Shown: one piece after another, positions 33,094-43,858 of the stretch | Position numbering within the stretch: position 1 is the first letter of the stretch | Layout: each line of letters starts with the position of its first letter | From: Tilletiopsis washingtonensis | Taxonomy: Eukaryota; Basidiomycota; Exobasidiomycetes; Entylomatales | Direction of reading: 5' to 3' | Length of the DNA stretch: 64,000 nucleotides | Assembly: GCF_003144115.1 (NCBI RefSeq) | Contig: NW_020312019.1 | Coordinates: forward strand, 346,438-410,437 | The notes under the pieces: generated by a model | Database searches by the model: none | What the model was told of the DNA's origin: nothing | Seen by the model: only the letters and a program-made list of their open reading frames with translations | Translations under genes and position numbers: made by a program

Positions 33094-35884
33094 GATTCTC
33101 GAGTCGGCGCCGCGAGACAGCAAGGGACTGTCGGATGCGCTGAGAACTGTGCGCGCGGCAGGGAGGCGATCAGCGATGCACCCCTCTCTTGTCAATTCCC
33201 CAACAGATCCTCGCGTCGACAGGGCAGAACGCGCAAGACCGTGACCCCGCCTTGCGCCCCAGCACAGGCTCCAGTAGCTCGGCCTTTCGCCGTCATGCAG
33301 CGCAAGCTTCTCTTGCGGCGCAGCGCGATGTTGGCAAAGACAAGAATGCGCACACACGCTCTCTCTCTCTCGCTCTCTCGCAGGTTGCCAGCAACCGGCT
33401 GCACGAGACGCTATACGCTGCGCTCGAACGCAGAGCATCAACCGTGCACAGGAGAGGCGCCCTGTGTGGCCTGTGTGCGCAGGATCGGACGTTCGCCGAG
33501 TGATGCGCTCCGCCTACGGGCGCAAGACATCGAACGTCGAGACAGCGTGGTCCAACAGAAGCCCACTCGACTGTGCGAGTGGGGCAGCGATCCAACGCAT
33601 GCGCCCCAAGCGTCTGCCTTCTCGACCCTTCTGCCGCGGGCGGAGCAACAGCAAAGCTCGAGCGGGCGTCATGGCTCCGTGCTTTGCAGCTCAGACGGTC
33701 ACTGCGAGAGAGCAAGCACAGCATTCTGGCTTTCTCCTCCTGCACCGCTGACATCGCGTCCCTCGCCAGAGAGCTGGTTGACGCGCGAAGAGGCACGTCG
33801 GAGTGCCTCGCCGCGCCCACGCCTCCGCAATGCAGCGCAATGCAAACAACAAGGCCGACGCTTGTCTCTTTCGTCTAGCCCTTGCGCAAGTCGCAACATC
33901 GCAGGGTGCGCCGCGAGGGCCAAAGCTGTAAAGCGCAACGCGGCAACTCAAGCGAGAGAAAGGAGACGGGGCGGGCCACCGCCGCGATGTGGATCCCTGA
34001 GCGACGGGTCCAAGAATGCGTGCACGAAGGACGCCCTCTCCGTCTCCATTCTCTGCACACGAGCCGCGAGACGATGACCCGCTCGCAGCCTGCGCCGCGC
34101 ATAGAGGTGACGACTTTTCCTCAGCGCCGTACCGATCCTCCCCTCATTCTGGCCCCCAGATAACTGTCCGCTCGAGCGCCCCGTCTCCCCACCGCTGCCA
34201 TCCACGCGCGCCTTGCTGCTGAGGGCAGAGGCCGCGGCGCCGCGCATACAGCGACACTTGACGACCTGACCATGCACTCTTCCCGACGCCTTGCCTCGCC
34301 TGTCCCAGCACCGCTCGCATCCGTCTCTCCTGCATCTGTATTCCTCGTGCGCCTGTGCGCCGGCATGGCCTGCGCCACGTCCAGCTCTGCACTCACATTT
34401 GAAGAGAGCTCGAGAAGGAGAGCCGAACACGCGCAAGAGGCAGCAGCAGAGATGCCTAGGTTCGCGCAAGAGGCAGAAGGGCAGAAGCGAGGGCCGCAGA
34501 GAGTGCGATGCGGTGCCGGGCAAAGAGAGAGGAGCAGACGACGCTGAGGGGCTGCTGCGCGTGCGAGGCGGCCTGCGAGCGGGCGAGCAGCGAGCGAGGC
34601 GGAGGCGCGCGAGGGCGACGAGGCGCGTATGTGCGGGTGGGCGCTACGACGAGAGTCTGAGAGCGAGGGCGAAGAGGACGAGCAGGAGCAGGTGCGAAGG
34701 CTTCGAGGTCGAGGTGGGAAAGACGAGACGAGCTCAACGCTCTGGAGCCGTGGCCGAGCGCGAGGCGCGTGCGGCGGTGAGGCCGCCGCCGCCTGCCGCA
34801 CGCCAGACGGCTGCGCGCCAGACACGAGAGGCAAGGCACGCGGCCAGCACCACGCGGCAGCCGCAACCGCGTTGAGCTGCAGCGCGCAGCCGAGGAGGGA
34901 GCGCTGCCGCTGGCGTGCCTTGCCGCGCACCATCTCCCTTGCCGCTGCAGCTGCGCGCCCTGCAGCAGCAGCACCAGGCAGCCTCAGCCGGCGTGCCTCT
35001 CCGTTCAGGTTGCTGCTGCCCCTCGCAACACTCGCGCGGCTCCGCTCCGCAGGCCATGTGCCGCTGCCGCGGCACGGCTGCCAAAAGGGGTGCACGCCGC
35101 TCGCTGTTCGGCCGCCGTCCGCGTGCACCGCGGCCAGCGCTGAATTCTCACAGCACCGCAGCGCGCGACCAGCGGCTCAGCAGCTCGGCCTCAGGAGCCG
35201 GCTCACGCTCCGTCCGAGGCGTGCCCCTCCGCACGTCCGAGTCTGAGTCGCAGGCCGCAGGCCAAGCCGCTCGACGTACGAAACACAGCAGCGCAGAGGA
35301 CAGCTGCACAGGTGCAGACCAAGCTGCAGGCTGGCAACTGAGGCGTGCCCTGCGCGCCTGCAAGACACCGGACGGCTGGGAAGCAGCGGCTCAAGCGACA
35401 GGGTGCAGGCAAGGCTCGCCGTTGTCTCTCGCGCTGCTTCCAGCACAGCAAAGCCCTGGACTCGATCGCCCAGGCAGGGCAAGCTGGGCAAAAGAGGCGG
35501 CTCAGGCTCTGCTGTATGACTGCGATGGATCGTCGTGGGCCGAGAGCGTGGGCTGTGCGGTACGCGCCTGCGGGAAAGCGTCCTGGCAGCTGCGCCCCAC
35601 TTCGCCCTGTCTGACACCTAGAGTCTTGGCCAGAACAGCCTCTCTACCTCGAACGCTACAATATGAGCCGTACAAGTGCCTCGCATCAGATGCCAGTGGG
35701 CAGAGCGAAAGAGCAGCAGCGTCTCGCCTCGAGTGAGGCGCAGGCGGAGGTGGCAGCGCGTCACGTGCGCGCGGCGCGCCAGCACGGCCTCCGGCCGCGC
35801 GCGGCGCCTCTCCACGTCGGCCTCGCTCTCACCTCGCTCCGCTCCGCTCCTCCACCTCCTCCCACCCCCGGGGGCACTTGCACC
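33094..35884. other. Large divergent intergenic region (rac1/get1)
   Basis: 2.8 kb without a supportable gene; the largest gap in the window. Open frames on both strands (for example 34121-35128 minus, 33061-34077 plus) are Arg/Ala/Ser-rich, overlap each other and lack domains or plausible splice continuation. It may hold long 5' UTRs, an upstream regulatory region or a non-coding RNA, none of which I can show. Confidence 0.5.
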
Positions 35885-36905
35885 ATGCATCCCGCCCTCC
35901 TGATCCTGCTCTGCGTGCTCGCCACTTCGGCCCTGTCCGCCGTCGGGCACGCGCGCATCACCTCGCTCCTCTCCCCGCTCTATCTCCGCCTCTTCCACGC
36001 GCGCGCACACGCCCACTCGCGCGCGGCTCGCGCCGAGCTGCTGCGCCTGCGCCTCGAGCTGGGCGGCATCTCGGCTCAGGACGACTTTGCCAAGTGGGCC
36101 AAGATGCGGAGGAGGGTCGACAAGCTGCAGGTCGAGGCCGAGGCTGGCAGTGAGTTATGGCCCCCCGAGTGCTTGCAAGAGCTGCTGCGGGGCGGGTGTG
36201 GGCTGCGCTCCCCTGCCCAGCGCGCTCTCCGAGGTGGATGCGAACGCCACGGCCCAGACGCTGATTCTCTTGCGCCTCTTCCAGATGCATCCACACAAGC
36301 AGCACTCTCCTTTTTCGCGCTGCTCATCCGCGCCGGCATGCTGCTGGCCACGACGGTATTTCCCTTCGTGCTCACCACGTACTACGGCAAGACGCCCATG
36401 TTCTTCCTGCCGCCCGCGCGCCCCAACGCGCCAGAGGGCACGACGTGGCTGGGCCCGATTGGCTGGGTGCTGAGCCTGACGGCTGCGCCGGCTGGTGAGT
36501 GCGCAGAGAATGAGCCGGAAAAGAGAGAGTGTGGGAAAGCTGCGTGAGGATCGTAAAGCAAGGGTCAGGACAGATGCTTTGCAGACGCTCTCGCTGCGCT
36601 TGCATCGCCCCCTCCTTCTCCTCCGCCGACGTGACCAGAAGGCAGTCGATGCCCGCCGGAAGCTGACGCCTATCTCCACGTCCTCTCCCTCAGGCTCAGT
36701 GTCCGCAGGCGTCTGGAGCACCGTCGTGACGCGCGTGCTGGGCCTCGCCATTGGCGCCGTCGCGTCCGTGAGCAAGGACGTGCAGGGCGTGCGCAGCAAG
36801 CGCGCCGCTGCCCAGGCCGGCACTGCTGCGGGCGCGGAGGGCGAGAAGGCGGGGCAGAAGAGCGCAGTGGGAGCAGGAGGCAAGGGAGAGAAGAAGATGC
36901 AATAG
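35885..36905 (+). CDS. get1: Get1/WRB-like tail-anchored-protein insertion receptor
   Basis: Three exons (35885-36149, 36285-36494, 36694-36905) encode 228 residues, a usual length for fungal Get1. An N-terminal helix (HPALLILLCVLATSALSAV) spans the ER membrane. A cytosolic coiled coil with the Get1 hallmark SAQDDFAKWAKMRRRVDKL follows; this region docks Get3. Two more membrane helices (FFALLIRAGMLLATTVFPFV and the region around 150-185) follow, with YYGKTPMFFLPP between them as in yeast YGKTPV. The tail is Ala/Lys/Gly-rich. The protein inserts tail-anchored proteins into the ER together with Get2 and Get3. The frame fixes the acceptor of intron 1 at 36284. Confidence 0.92.
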
Positions 36906-37094
36906 ACTCGCGAGCTCGATGCATTGGAGACAACGAGCGCAAGCTAGAGCTTTGACCTTTCGCCGCTCTTCGATTGAGAGGACGTGTGCGCGGGCCGTCG
37001 AGAGCGAGCGCAGAGCGCGCACGAAGGCACACGCCGCTGTGGCTGCGTGTGCATATTCAAATGCTTGCTTGTCATTGCTCCGCAGTCGCATCAG

Positions 37095-38111
37095 CTACAG
37101 CAAACCCTCCAGCGCCTTGATCGTTGCTTTCAGTCTCTCTCCCTCCTTCTCCTCCTCGTCTTCTCCCTCTCCGTCCTCCGAACCTGCACCGCCAAGCAGA
37201 CTCAAGCTACACACCACCGGCCGTGTCTCGCCCCTTCGCACCAGCACCTGCGTCAGCGCAGAGGCGTACACATCCCACAGCGTCTGCTGAGCGGCGGAAG
37301 TGGGCGCGCCAAAGAGAAGCGCGAGCTGCGGAGCATCGGCACCGCTTGAAGTGTCGGCATCGACCACTGCATCGGCGGCGGCAGCGGCGGATGTGACGCC
37401 GCCCTCGACTTTCTCGAGATTCTCGGATGGGGCGCGAGATGCAGGTGCGGAGAGCTGGTCGGGATCGAACGTGGGCAGAATGTGAGGCGCACTTGAAGGC
37501 GTAGCTTGTACCTGAGTAAAGCAGAAGCATGAGTGCCATGAGGACTCGGGTAGCTGTGGCAGAATCCATTGCGCGAAAGCGGGGACAGCCGTCTCTGTGC
37601 TCTCTGTACGAAATGGGACGAGAGCGAGGCCGTACGCGTGCCTCTCTCCCCAGCAGGTTCTGTTTCGGCACGACGGTCTGCACAGCAGCGGAGACTCGGA
37701 AGGGGCAGAGAGAGAGCCAACAATCCATGTTCGACGCGAGGTGCGCGGCGCATGGTCAACCACGTGAGTGCAGACGCCGATCATGCGCCATTGCACAGCA
37801 TCACGCTGCACAGCTCTCTGAGCACTCTTGCGAAATGGCTTGCCATTCTCTGTGCTTCTCCCTCTCCGCCTTGTCTTCTCGCATGCCTGAGCAAGACTCA
37901 CCAAGCATCCAACGCCTCGCCTTTGCTTGCCGCGCCGCGACTGCTGCACGAGCACGAGCACCCTGTCGCTGAAGCGCATCAGCCGCACCTCGCCTTGCTC
38001 TTCATCAGCGCCGGAGCTGATGGGAGCAGAGGAGGTGGGCACGCCGTACGAGGCGGGCAGCGGCGTGAGGACGGGCAGTTGCGCCGAGACGGCCGTGGAG
38101 GCCGACGCCAT
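37095..38111 (-). CDS. Proteasome assembly chaperone, PAC3/PSMG3-like
   Basis: Two exons on the minus strand (38111-37902, 37511-37095) encode 208 residues; the intron is 390 nt. The segment RLMRFSDRVLVLVQQ ... RGVGCLVQATPSSAP resembles the PSMG3 region in which a beta strand ending VVVTQ is followed by a G-x-x-G-x-LV turn. The end (LWDVYASALTQVLVRRG, RPVVCSLSLL, then ERLKATIKALEGLL) resembles the C-terminal strand and helix of PSMG3. A low-complexity acidic insert (GSEDGEGEDEEEKEGE) interrupts it. PAC3 with PAC4 helps build the 20S alpha ring. Sequence similarity in this family is low, so the assignment is moderate. It is tail-to-tail with get1 (189-nt gap). Confidence 0.62.
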   Translation of the reverse strand: MASASTAVSAQLPVLTPLPASYGVPTSSAPISSGADEEQGEVRLMRFSDRVLVLVQQSRRGKQRRGVGCLVSLAQACEKTRRRGRSTENGKPFRKSAQRAVQRDAVQWRMIGVCTHVVDHAPRTSRRTWIVGSLSAPSESPLLCRPSCRNRTCWGERHAYGLALVPFRTESTETAVPAFAQWILPQLPESSWHSCFCFTQVQATPSSAPHILPTFDPDQLSAPASRAPSENLEKVEGGVTSAAAAADAVVDADTSSGADAPQLALLFGAPTSAAQQTLWDVYASALTQVLVRRGETRPVVCSLSLLGGAGSEDGEGEDEEEKEGERLKATIKALEGLL

Positions 38112-38780
38112 GAGTGTCGCTGGTGTCACTGGCGCAGGGGTGGCAAAGAGAGTACGAGGAGACAGGTAGAGAAACTGATTTAGGTGAGGAGCTGCCGATG
38201 GGGAGAACGAGAGGCAGTGAAGCAGTGGAAGAAGAGGTGGAGAGGAGGGAAGAAAGGCTTGCTCGGCGCGGCGCGCGCACGGACATGCGGCAGCGCGTGC
38301 GCGCGTTTTTCGTGCGAGAGCCCTCCGCCGAACAGGCTCCCGTCTGCTGCTATTCCGATTGCTGCCCTGTCGCGATCGAAGGTTGAGGTGCAGCATAGCC
38401 TGCGGATCCTGAGCTGGAAAGGCAGGCTGCAGCTGTGCATTGCTGGAGGATGCAGGGCAGTGAGGGTGGGCTGGCCGTGAGCGGCGTGCGGGGCGCGTAT
38501 CGCGGCGCCGCGGCGGCGCGCGCTTCGTGCCTTGCCAGCGCTGCTCTCCCGATCCAGACGCGAGAGCCGCGGGCATCAGCTTGCCTTCACTCCTCGTCTC
38601 CCCAAGCCACACAGCACCTCGCGCGCTCAGTGTCGCGCCTCGCGCCTCTCCTCGTCGTGATCGTCTGACTCCAAGGGCCACACTGCGCTTCGCGAGCGCT
38701 TGCTCCGTGCGCCAGCGAGAGATCCGCCCTGCGCCCTCCACCCCCCTGAGCGCTCCCGTCCGTGCACTCCGCGCGCCGTC
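38112..38780. other. Shared promoter region (divergent genes)
   Basis: 669 nt between the PAC3-like gene and the sugar transporter. Contains CT-rich sequence before the transporter ATG but no TATA box or RNA gene that I can see. Confidence 0.5.
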
Positions 38781-41700
38781 ATGTCGCGCGGCGACGACGT
38801 CGAGCAAGCCAAGGGCTCGAGCTCTTCGCAAGACGGCGTTGCCTTTCCTCGCAGCTCCTCGCCCACCTCGCACGGCGGCGAGCCCGGCGCTCGCCATGCC
38901 CGCACCCGCACCTCCTCCTCGGCGCGGCGTCGCTCGCTGCAGGCGCCCATCCTGGACCCGCACAGCTCGACGGGCGCCAGCGCTCAGAGCCCGCTGGCCA
39001 AGCTGGGCATCAAGGGAGACGGACTGATGCTCTTCGTCACGTGCTTTGCGAGTCTGGGAGTGCTGCTGTTTGGGTATGACCAGGTGCGTTCTGTTCTTTC
39101 CTCGCGACTTGCGAGGCGGGGCGCCCGAGGCAGGCATATGCGGAACTTGGACTTGAGCTGCTGCGATGCTCGAGAAGAGGCATGAGAGATGAAAGCGCGG
39201 AGCGTGAAGCAGCAGGAGAGAGGGTGAAGTCAGAGAACACTGTATCCAGCCCTCTTTCGTCGCAGCTGCGAGCGCGACAGGGCAGGCGCACGCCGCTTCT
39301 TTTGCGCCGGCCCGCATTGTTCATGGAGAGCAGAGCCGTCGCTCGACGTGCTGCTGCCCTCTCGCAGCCGCCTCACGTGCGCTCGTGCTCCATGCTCACG
39401 CCGACCCTCCACGCTGGGCAGGGCGTCATGTCCGGCATCATCACGGGTCCGTACTTCAAGTCCTACTTCGGTCATCCGACGTCGTACCAGATCGGCACTA
39501 TGGTGGTGCGTCTCTTCGTCCCTCCTCACCCCTTGCTGCGCTGCTGGCTGGCTACTCACGCTTCGCGCAACTCAATGCACAGGCGATCCTGGAGGTAGGC
39601 GCCTTCATCACCTCGCTGGCCTGCGGCACGCTGGCCGACATTCTCGGGCGTAAGAAGCTGCTCTTTGTCGGCGCACTCGTGTTCTCGACGGGCGGCGCGA
39701 TTCAGACCTTCACCACTGGCTACGGAAGCATGGTCATCGGACGCATTGTTGCCGGGTTTGGCGTGGGTGTGCTGAGGTGAGAGGATACTGGAGTGCAGAG
39801 CTGCGAGGACAGCGCTGATCAACCCCGCCTCTCAATCAGCATGATTGTGCCGACGTACCAGTCTGAGATCTCGCCCGCCGAGAACCGCGGTCGCTTGGTA
39901 TGTTGCTGGCCCGGGCGGAGTTCAAGCCATGGCCGTGCGCATCTCACGTCGTCTCCTCTCACCCAGGCCTGCATCGAGTTCACCGGCAACATCGTCGGCT
40001 ACTGTCTCTCTGTCTGGGTCGACTACGGCTGCTCCTTCCTCTCCGGCGACATTTCCTGGCGCCTGCCTCTCTCGCTCCAAGTCATCGTCGGCCTCATCCT
40101 CGCCTTTGGAAGCCTGCTGCTGCCCGAGAGCCCACGCTGGCTGCTCGACCACGATCGTGACGAAGAGGGCATGCGCGTGCTGGCCGATCTGCACGGCAGT
40201 GGTGATCCGACGGCGGAGCGCGCCGTGAGTCGCGGTCATGTCCCAAGGCGAGAAGACAGCGGCTGACCTTGCCCTTGTGCGCTTCAGAAACTCGAGTTCA
40301 GAGAGATCAAGGAGAACGTGCTCTTCATGCGCGAGCAGGGCGAGCGCAGCTACCGCGCCATGTGGAAGCGCTACCGGTGCGTGCGCAGCTCACGTCTCAC
40401 GTCTCCACCCCTGACCCTCCTCTCCCTTGGCACAGCTACCGCACCCTCATTGCATGCTCCTCGCAGGCATGCGCGCAGCTGAACGGGATCAACTTGATTA
40501 GCTACTACGCCCCCCTCCTCTTCGAGGCTGCCGGATGGTTCGTCGTCGCTGCCTGCTGCTCGCCGACACCGCTGACATGGCACACAGGGTCGGGCGCGAT
40601 GCGATTCTCATGACTGGCAGTAAGTCGCCGCCTGTAGCCTAGCGCCTAGCAAGTGCTCGCTCACGCTCTACATCTCCCGCAGTCAACGGCATCATCTACG
40701 TGCTCTCCACCATCCCGACGTGGTTCCTCATCGACCGCCTCGGCCGACGCGTCATCCTCATGAGCGGCGCGCTGATGTGCGCCCTCGCACTCTACGCCGT
40801 TGGCTTCTTCCTCTGGATAGACGCCAGCTACACGGCCAATGCCGTCGTGGGGTGCGTTGTGCCCTGTCCAAAGAGGCGCGTGCGGTGCAGGTGCTGATCC
40901 TGCGCTGCGCTGCATCAGGAGCGTCATCGTCTTCAACGGCTTCTTCGGCTACAGCTGGGGCCCTGTACGTTGCGTCTCGTGCCTCGAGGGACTGCGAGCT
41001 GATGCACGCTTCCTCTTCAGGTGCCGTGGATGTATCCCGCAGTGAGCTTGGCGCGGCGACAGTAGCACGCATGTGCGCGAGACGGCTGACGTCTTGCGCC
41101 TGTCCCTTCCTTGCAGGAGATCATGTCCGTGCTCCTGCTGATGCTGTGGCCCGCATGTCGCTCACTGACGTTGCTTTTCCCCCCACCCTCGCGTCTCCTG
41201 CTCTCTAGGCCGTGAGTGCTCATGGCATTGGCCGAATCAGCGCTGCTCACGTCCTGGCTGCATCCTCACAGACTCGCGTTCCGCGCAAAAGGCACGTCCT
41301 TGGCGACGGCCACAAATGTGAGCACGGCGCCTGTGCTCTTGCCCCTTGCCAGCCAGCTGACGCCAGGGACTTGCAGTGGGCCTTCAACTGTGATTGTTGC
41401 GGCTTGGCGAGGCGCCGCCGTCGACTCTCTATCTGACTCGCTTCTGCCCGCACAGACATCGTGGGCGAAGGCACTCCGGTGCTGCAAGACCTCATCAAAT
41501 GTCCGTTCTTCGCCTGCGCTGCGGCCCGCCTCGAAGCACCAAATGCTGACGCTCCTCCTCCTCAAAGGGCGCCTGTACCCGCTGCACGGCACGTTCTGCC
41601 TCGGCTCCTTCGTTCTCGTCTACTACTGCTACCCCGAGACTATGGTGAGACGTTCGAGCCGATGCGCTGATCTTGGCTTTGCTGACGCTGAGTTGCAAAA

Positions 41701-42447
41701 CAGGGCGTGCCACTAGAGGAGATCGACAGGCAAGTTGCCGCGCCTGCCATGCGCAGGTGGAATTCACGCTCACTGTCCACTCCTTGCAGTCTCTTTAATG
41801 ACAAGCCAAGCTCGGTGCCCCAGGACGATTCAGACTCTTCCGGCGACGAAGAGGCAGCAGAGACACGTCCTCGCCGGCCGCTGCGGCGCTCCATCTCTTC
41901 GCATCCACGCTTCGAGGATGACTCGCTGCGTGCCGCGCGCAAAGCGGCACGCGCACACGAGCGCGAAGTGCGCCGTCAGCAGCGAGGCGGCATTGTGCCG
42001 GGCTTTGTGAAGCGGCTGTTTGGACCTTCCACTCGACCGCAAGTCGGAGAGTATGAGCCAGTGAGAGGCGATGAGCATTAGGTGCGTCTCTCGCAGCGAT
42101 GACAAGCTGACGAGCCGCTAGCTGACTCGGAGCTGCGTACTCAGGGACTCGGGCCCCCCATTCCACTTGCGCGCGTAGGCCACTCTGCGCCGCATGCGTC
42201 TTCCTCCTCTACCTCTCGCGCCGCCGCGCCTCGTCGTTCGCACGACTCTCTCGCCTCGCCCTTTGCTTCGTCCGACGATGAGCAGTCGCAGTTCATCCTC
42301 GGCGACGCAGATGACGCTGGTGCGAGCACGACAGACGAGCATCAGCCTGCTGCTGCAAGGCGCGCTGAAGCAAGCGACGAGGAAGAGGAAGACGACATGG
42401 AATGGGAGGGCCGAAGGGTGCCGCTGCTCTCTCCGCCTGCAGCTTGA
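38781..42447 (+). CDS. MFS sugar transporter, 20 exons including a 3-nt microexon
   Basis: Exons: 38781-39083, 39422-39505, 39583-39776, 39840-39897, 39967-40224, 40288-40376, 40436-40537, 40588-40619, 40683-40851, 40919-40964, 41021-41041, 41117-41124, 41209-41211, 41272-41317, 41377-41389, 41456-41500, 41568-41644, 41704-41729, 41790-42060, 42145-42447; 715 residues. Sugar-porter signatures: GYDQGVMSG, LGRKK, PESPRWL (266-272), DRLGRR, EIMPLAFRAKG and PETMGVPLEEID. About 85 cytosolic Ser-rich residues precede helix 1. The long C-terminal tail is acidic (SDEEEEDDMEWEG). EIMP is restored only if the 3-nt exon GCC is included. The intron at 41730 has a GC donor. If the last intron is retained, the protein stops at 42081 (621 residues). 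It is a proton symporter or facilitator of hexose or a related sugar at the plasma membrane. Confidence 0.92.
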
Positions 42448-43858
42448 AGACTCTCGCTCATCGAAGCGAGACCGACACACACACACACCACATACAGACT
42501 TGAAGCGAATCGTACATCCGTCACCGACCTCCACGCCTCCGCGGCCACACGTGATGCTCTTGCTCGCTGCTTGCGGATACGTCGGCTCTCGACTGTCTGC
42601 GGCCGCGGCGCCGGCCCCGCGAGAAGGTCGGGGCTTGACGGCTGTGTGCACGCTGGCAGCACACTCGCATATCGCATATCGCGTTGCGCTGCATGGGCTG
42701 GTGCGGGGTAGGAAGGCGGCATTGGGCCGATGCGCGAGCGATGCTGCGAGAGGTGCCAGGGGGCGGGCGCGCCGGCGTTTGGCTGGTGCTGCACGCCCAC
42801 ACGCTTGTGCCTGCGCTCAGAGGTGGCGGTGCACCTCGCAGCTGCACATCTGCACGCTTTGGGCGGCTATTCGGCAGCTCGAGCTTGCGAGGGCTGCATG
42901 CTGAGGCGGGCGAGAAGACGGCGGCTCTGGGGCAGGGAGCGGTCAGGATAGACGCAAGCGCGGGTCTGGTCTCGCTGGCGCGGAGCTGAGGCGAGAGAGA
43001 CGCGCTAGCGCCGGACATACGCGCGCGGCTGCGCTTCTAGCGCCGCCTTGGCATGCGCGAAGGAGTGCAAAGTGGTGCTGCGGCGAGCGGGCCTCCGCTC
43101 CGCCTTTATCGTCGGCAGCAGATGAGCCAGCGACAGCGCTCAGAAGGGCGCTGGCCGCGGATCTCTCATGCCCCTCCAGCGCCGAGATGCGCGTCGGCGC
43201 CCTCGCCGAGCCCACGCGCGCGCACGCGACACCCGCCGGCTACGGCGTGATGTCCGGCTTGGCGCCGCCGTCCTGCTGGCACCTTGCCGCCGGACGAAGC
43301 TCCGGACATCCGTCCGCGAGACGACGCTAACCCAGCGCCGTGCTTGCCGCTCCCTCGGCATGCGAAGACTCTCGGCTGCGACTGCTGGCGCGCGGAAGTA
43401 GCGCCACCGGCGGCTGCACCTCGGCTGCCCCCTGGGGCACCCCGCGACTCTCCGCGGCACACGACACCTCGCGCGTGACGCCTCCGCGCACCTCTGGCAA
43501 GCTCGGGCACAGGCATCGCTCCAGCTCGCGCACCATGCTTCGAGGATGCATGCTGCTGCACGTGTGTTGGCCTTAGCGTGCCTCAGCAGCATGCGGATGC
43601 AGCGATGCCCCTGACGCTCGCCAGCGCCGCAGCCGCACAGACCCTGACTCAGTCCGAGTGCCGCCTCTGACGACGCGGCGCCCAGTCATGCCCCTCTTTC
43701 GCCGCCACAGCGCCCTCACCGTGGCCTCTATCAGCAAGCCGCTGATACGTACGGCGCCAGCTTGAGCAGTGGCGAGCATCGGCTATATAAGGCAGCTGTC
43801 CATCGGGCTGTCCAACGCTGCAAGCTCCTCACCTCCCATCCTCCCTTCCTCGTTCGCC
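42448..43858. other. Intergenic region upstream of an aminopeptidase gene
   Basis: 1.41 kb. A CA repeat (42476-42490) lies at the left end and a TATA box at 43784. Open frames on both strands are shadows. No RNA gene seen. Confidence 0.5.
43784..43790 (+). promoter_or_regulatory. TATA box of the M28 aminopeptidase gene
   Basis: TATATAA in GGCTATATAAGGCAGC, 75 nt upstream of the ATG at 43859. It is the best TATA match upstream of any gene in the window. Confidence 0.6.

Noticed and set aside
34121-35128. 335-codon minus-strand frame in the rac1/get1 gap
   Set aside because: Overlaps several other frames on both strands, low complexity and no domain; likely chance.
37095-39317. 740-codon minus-strand frame
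   Set aside because: Only its two ends with splice-supported conservation (the PAC3-like exons) are convincing; the rest crosses a divergent promoter and an unrelated gene's first exon.
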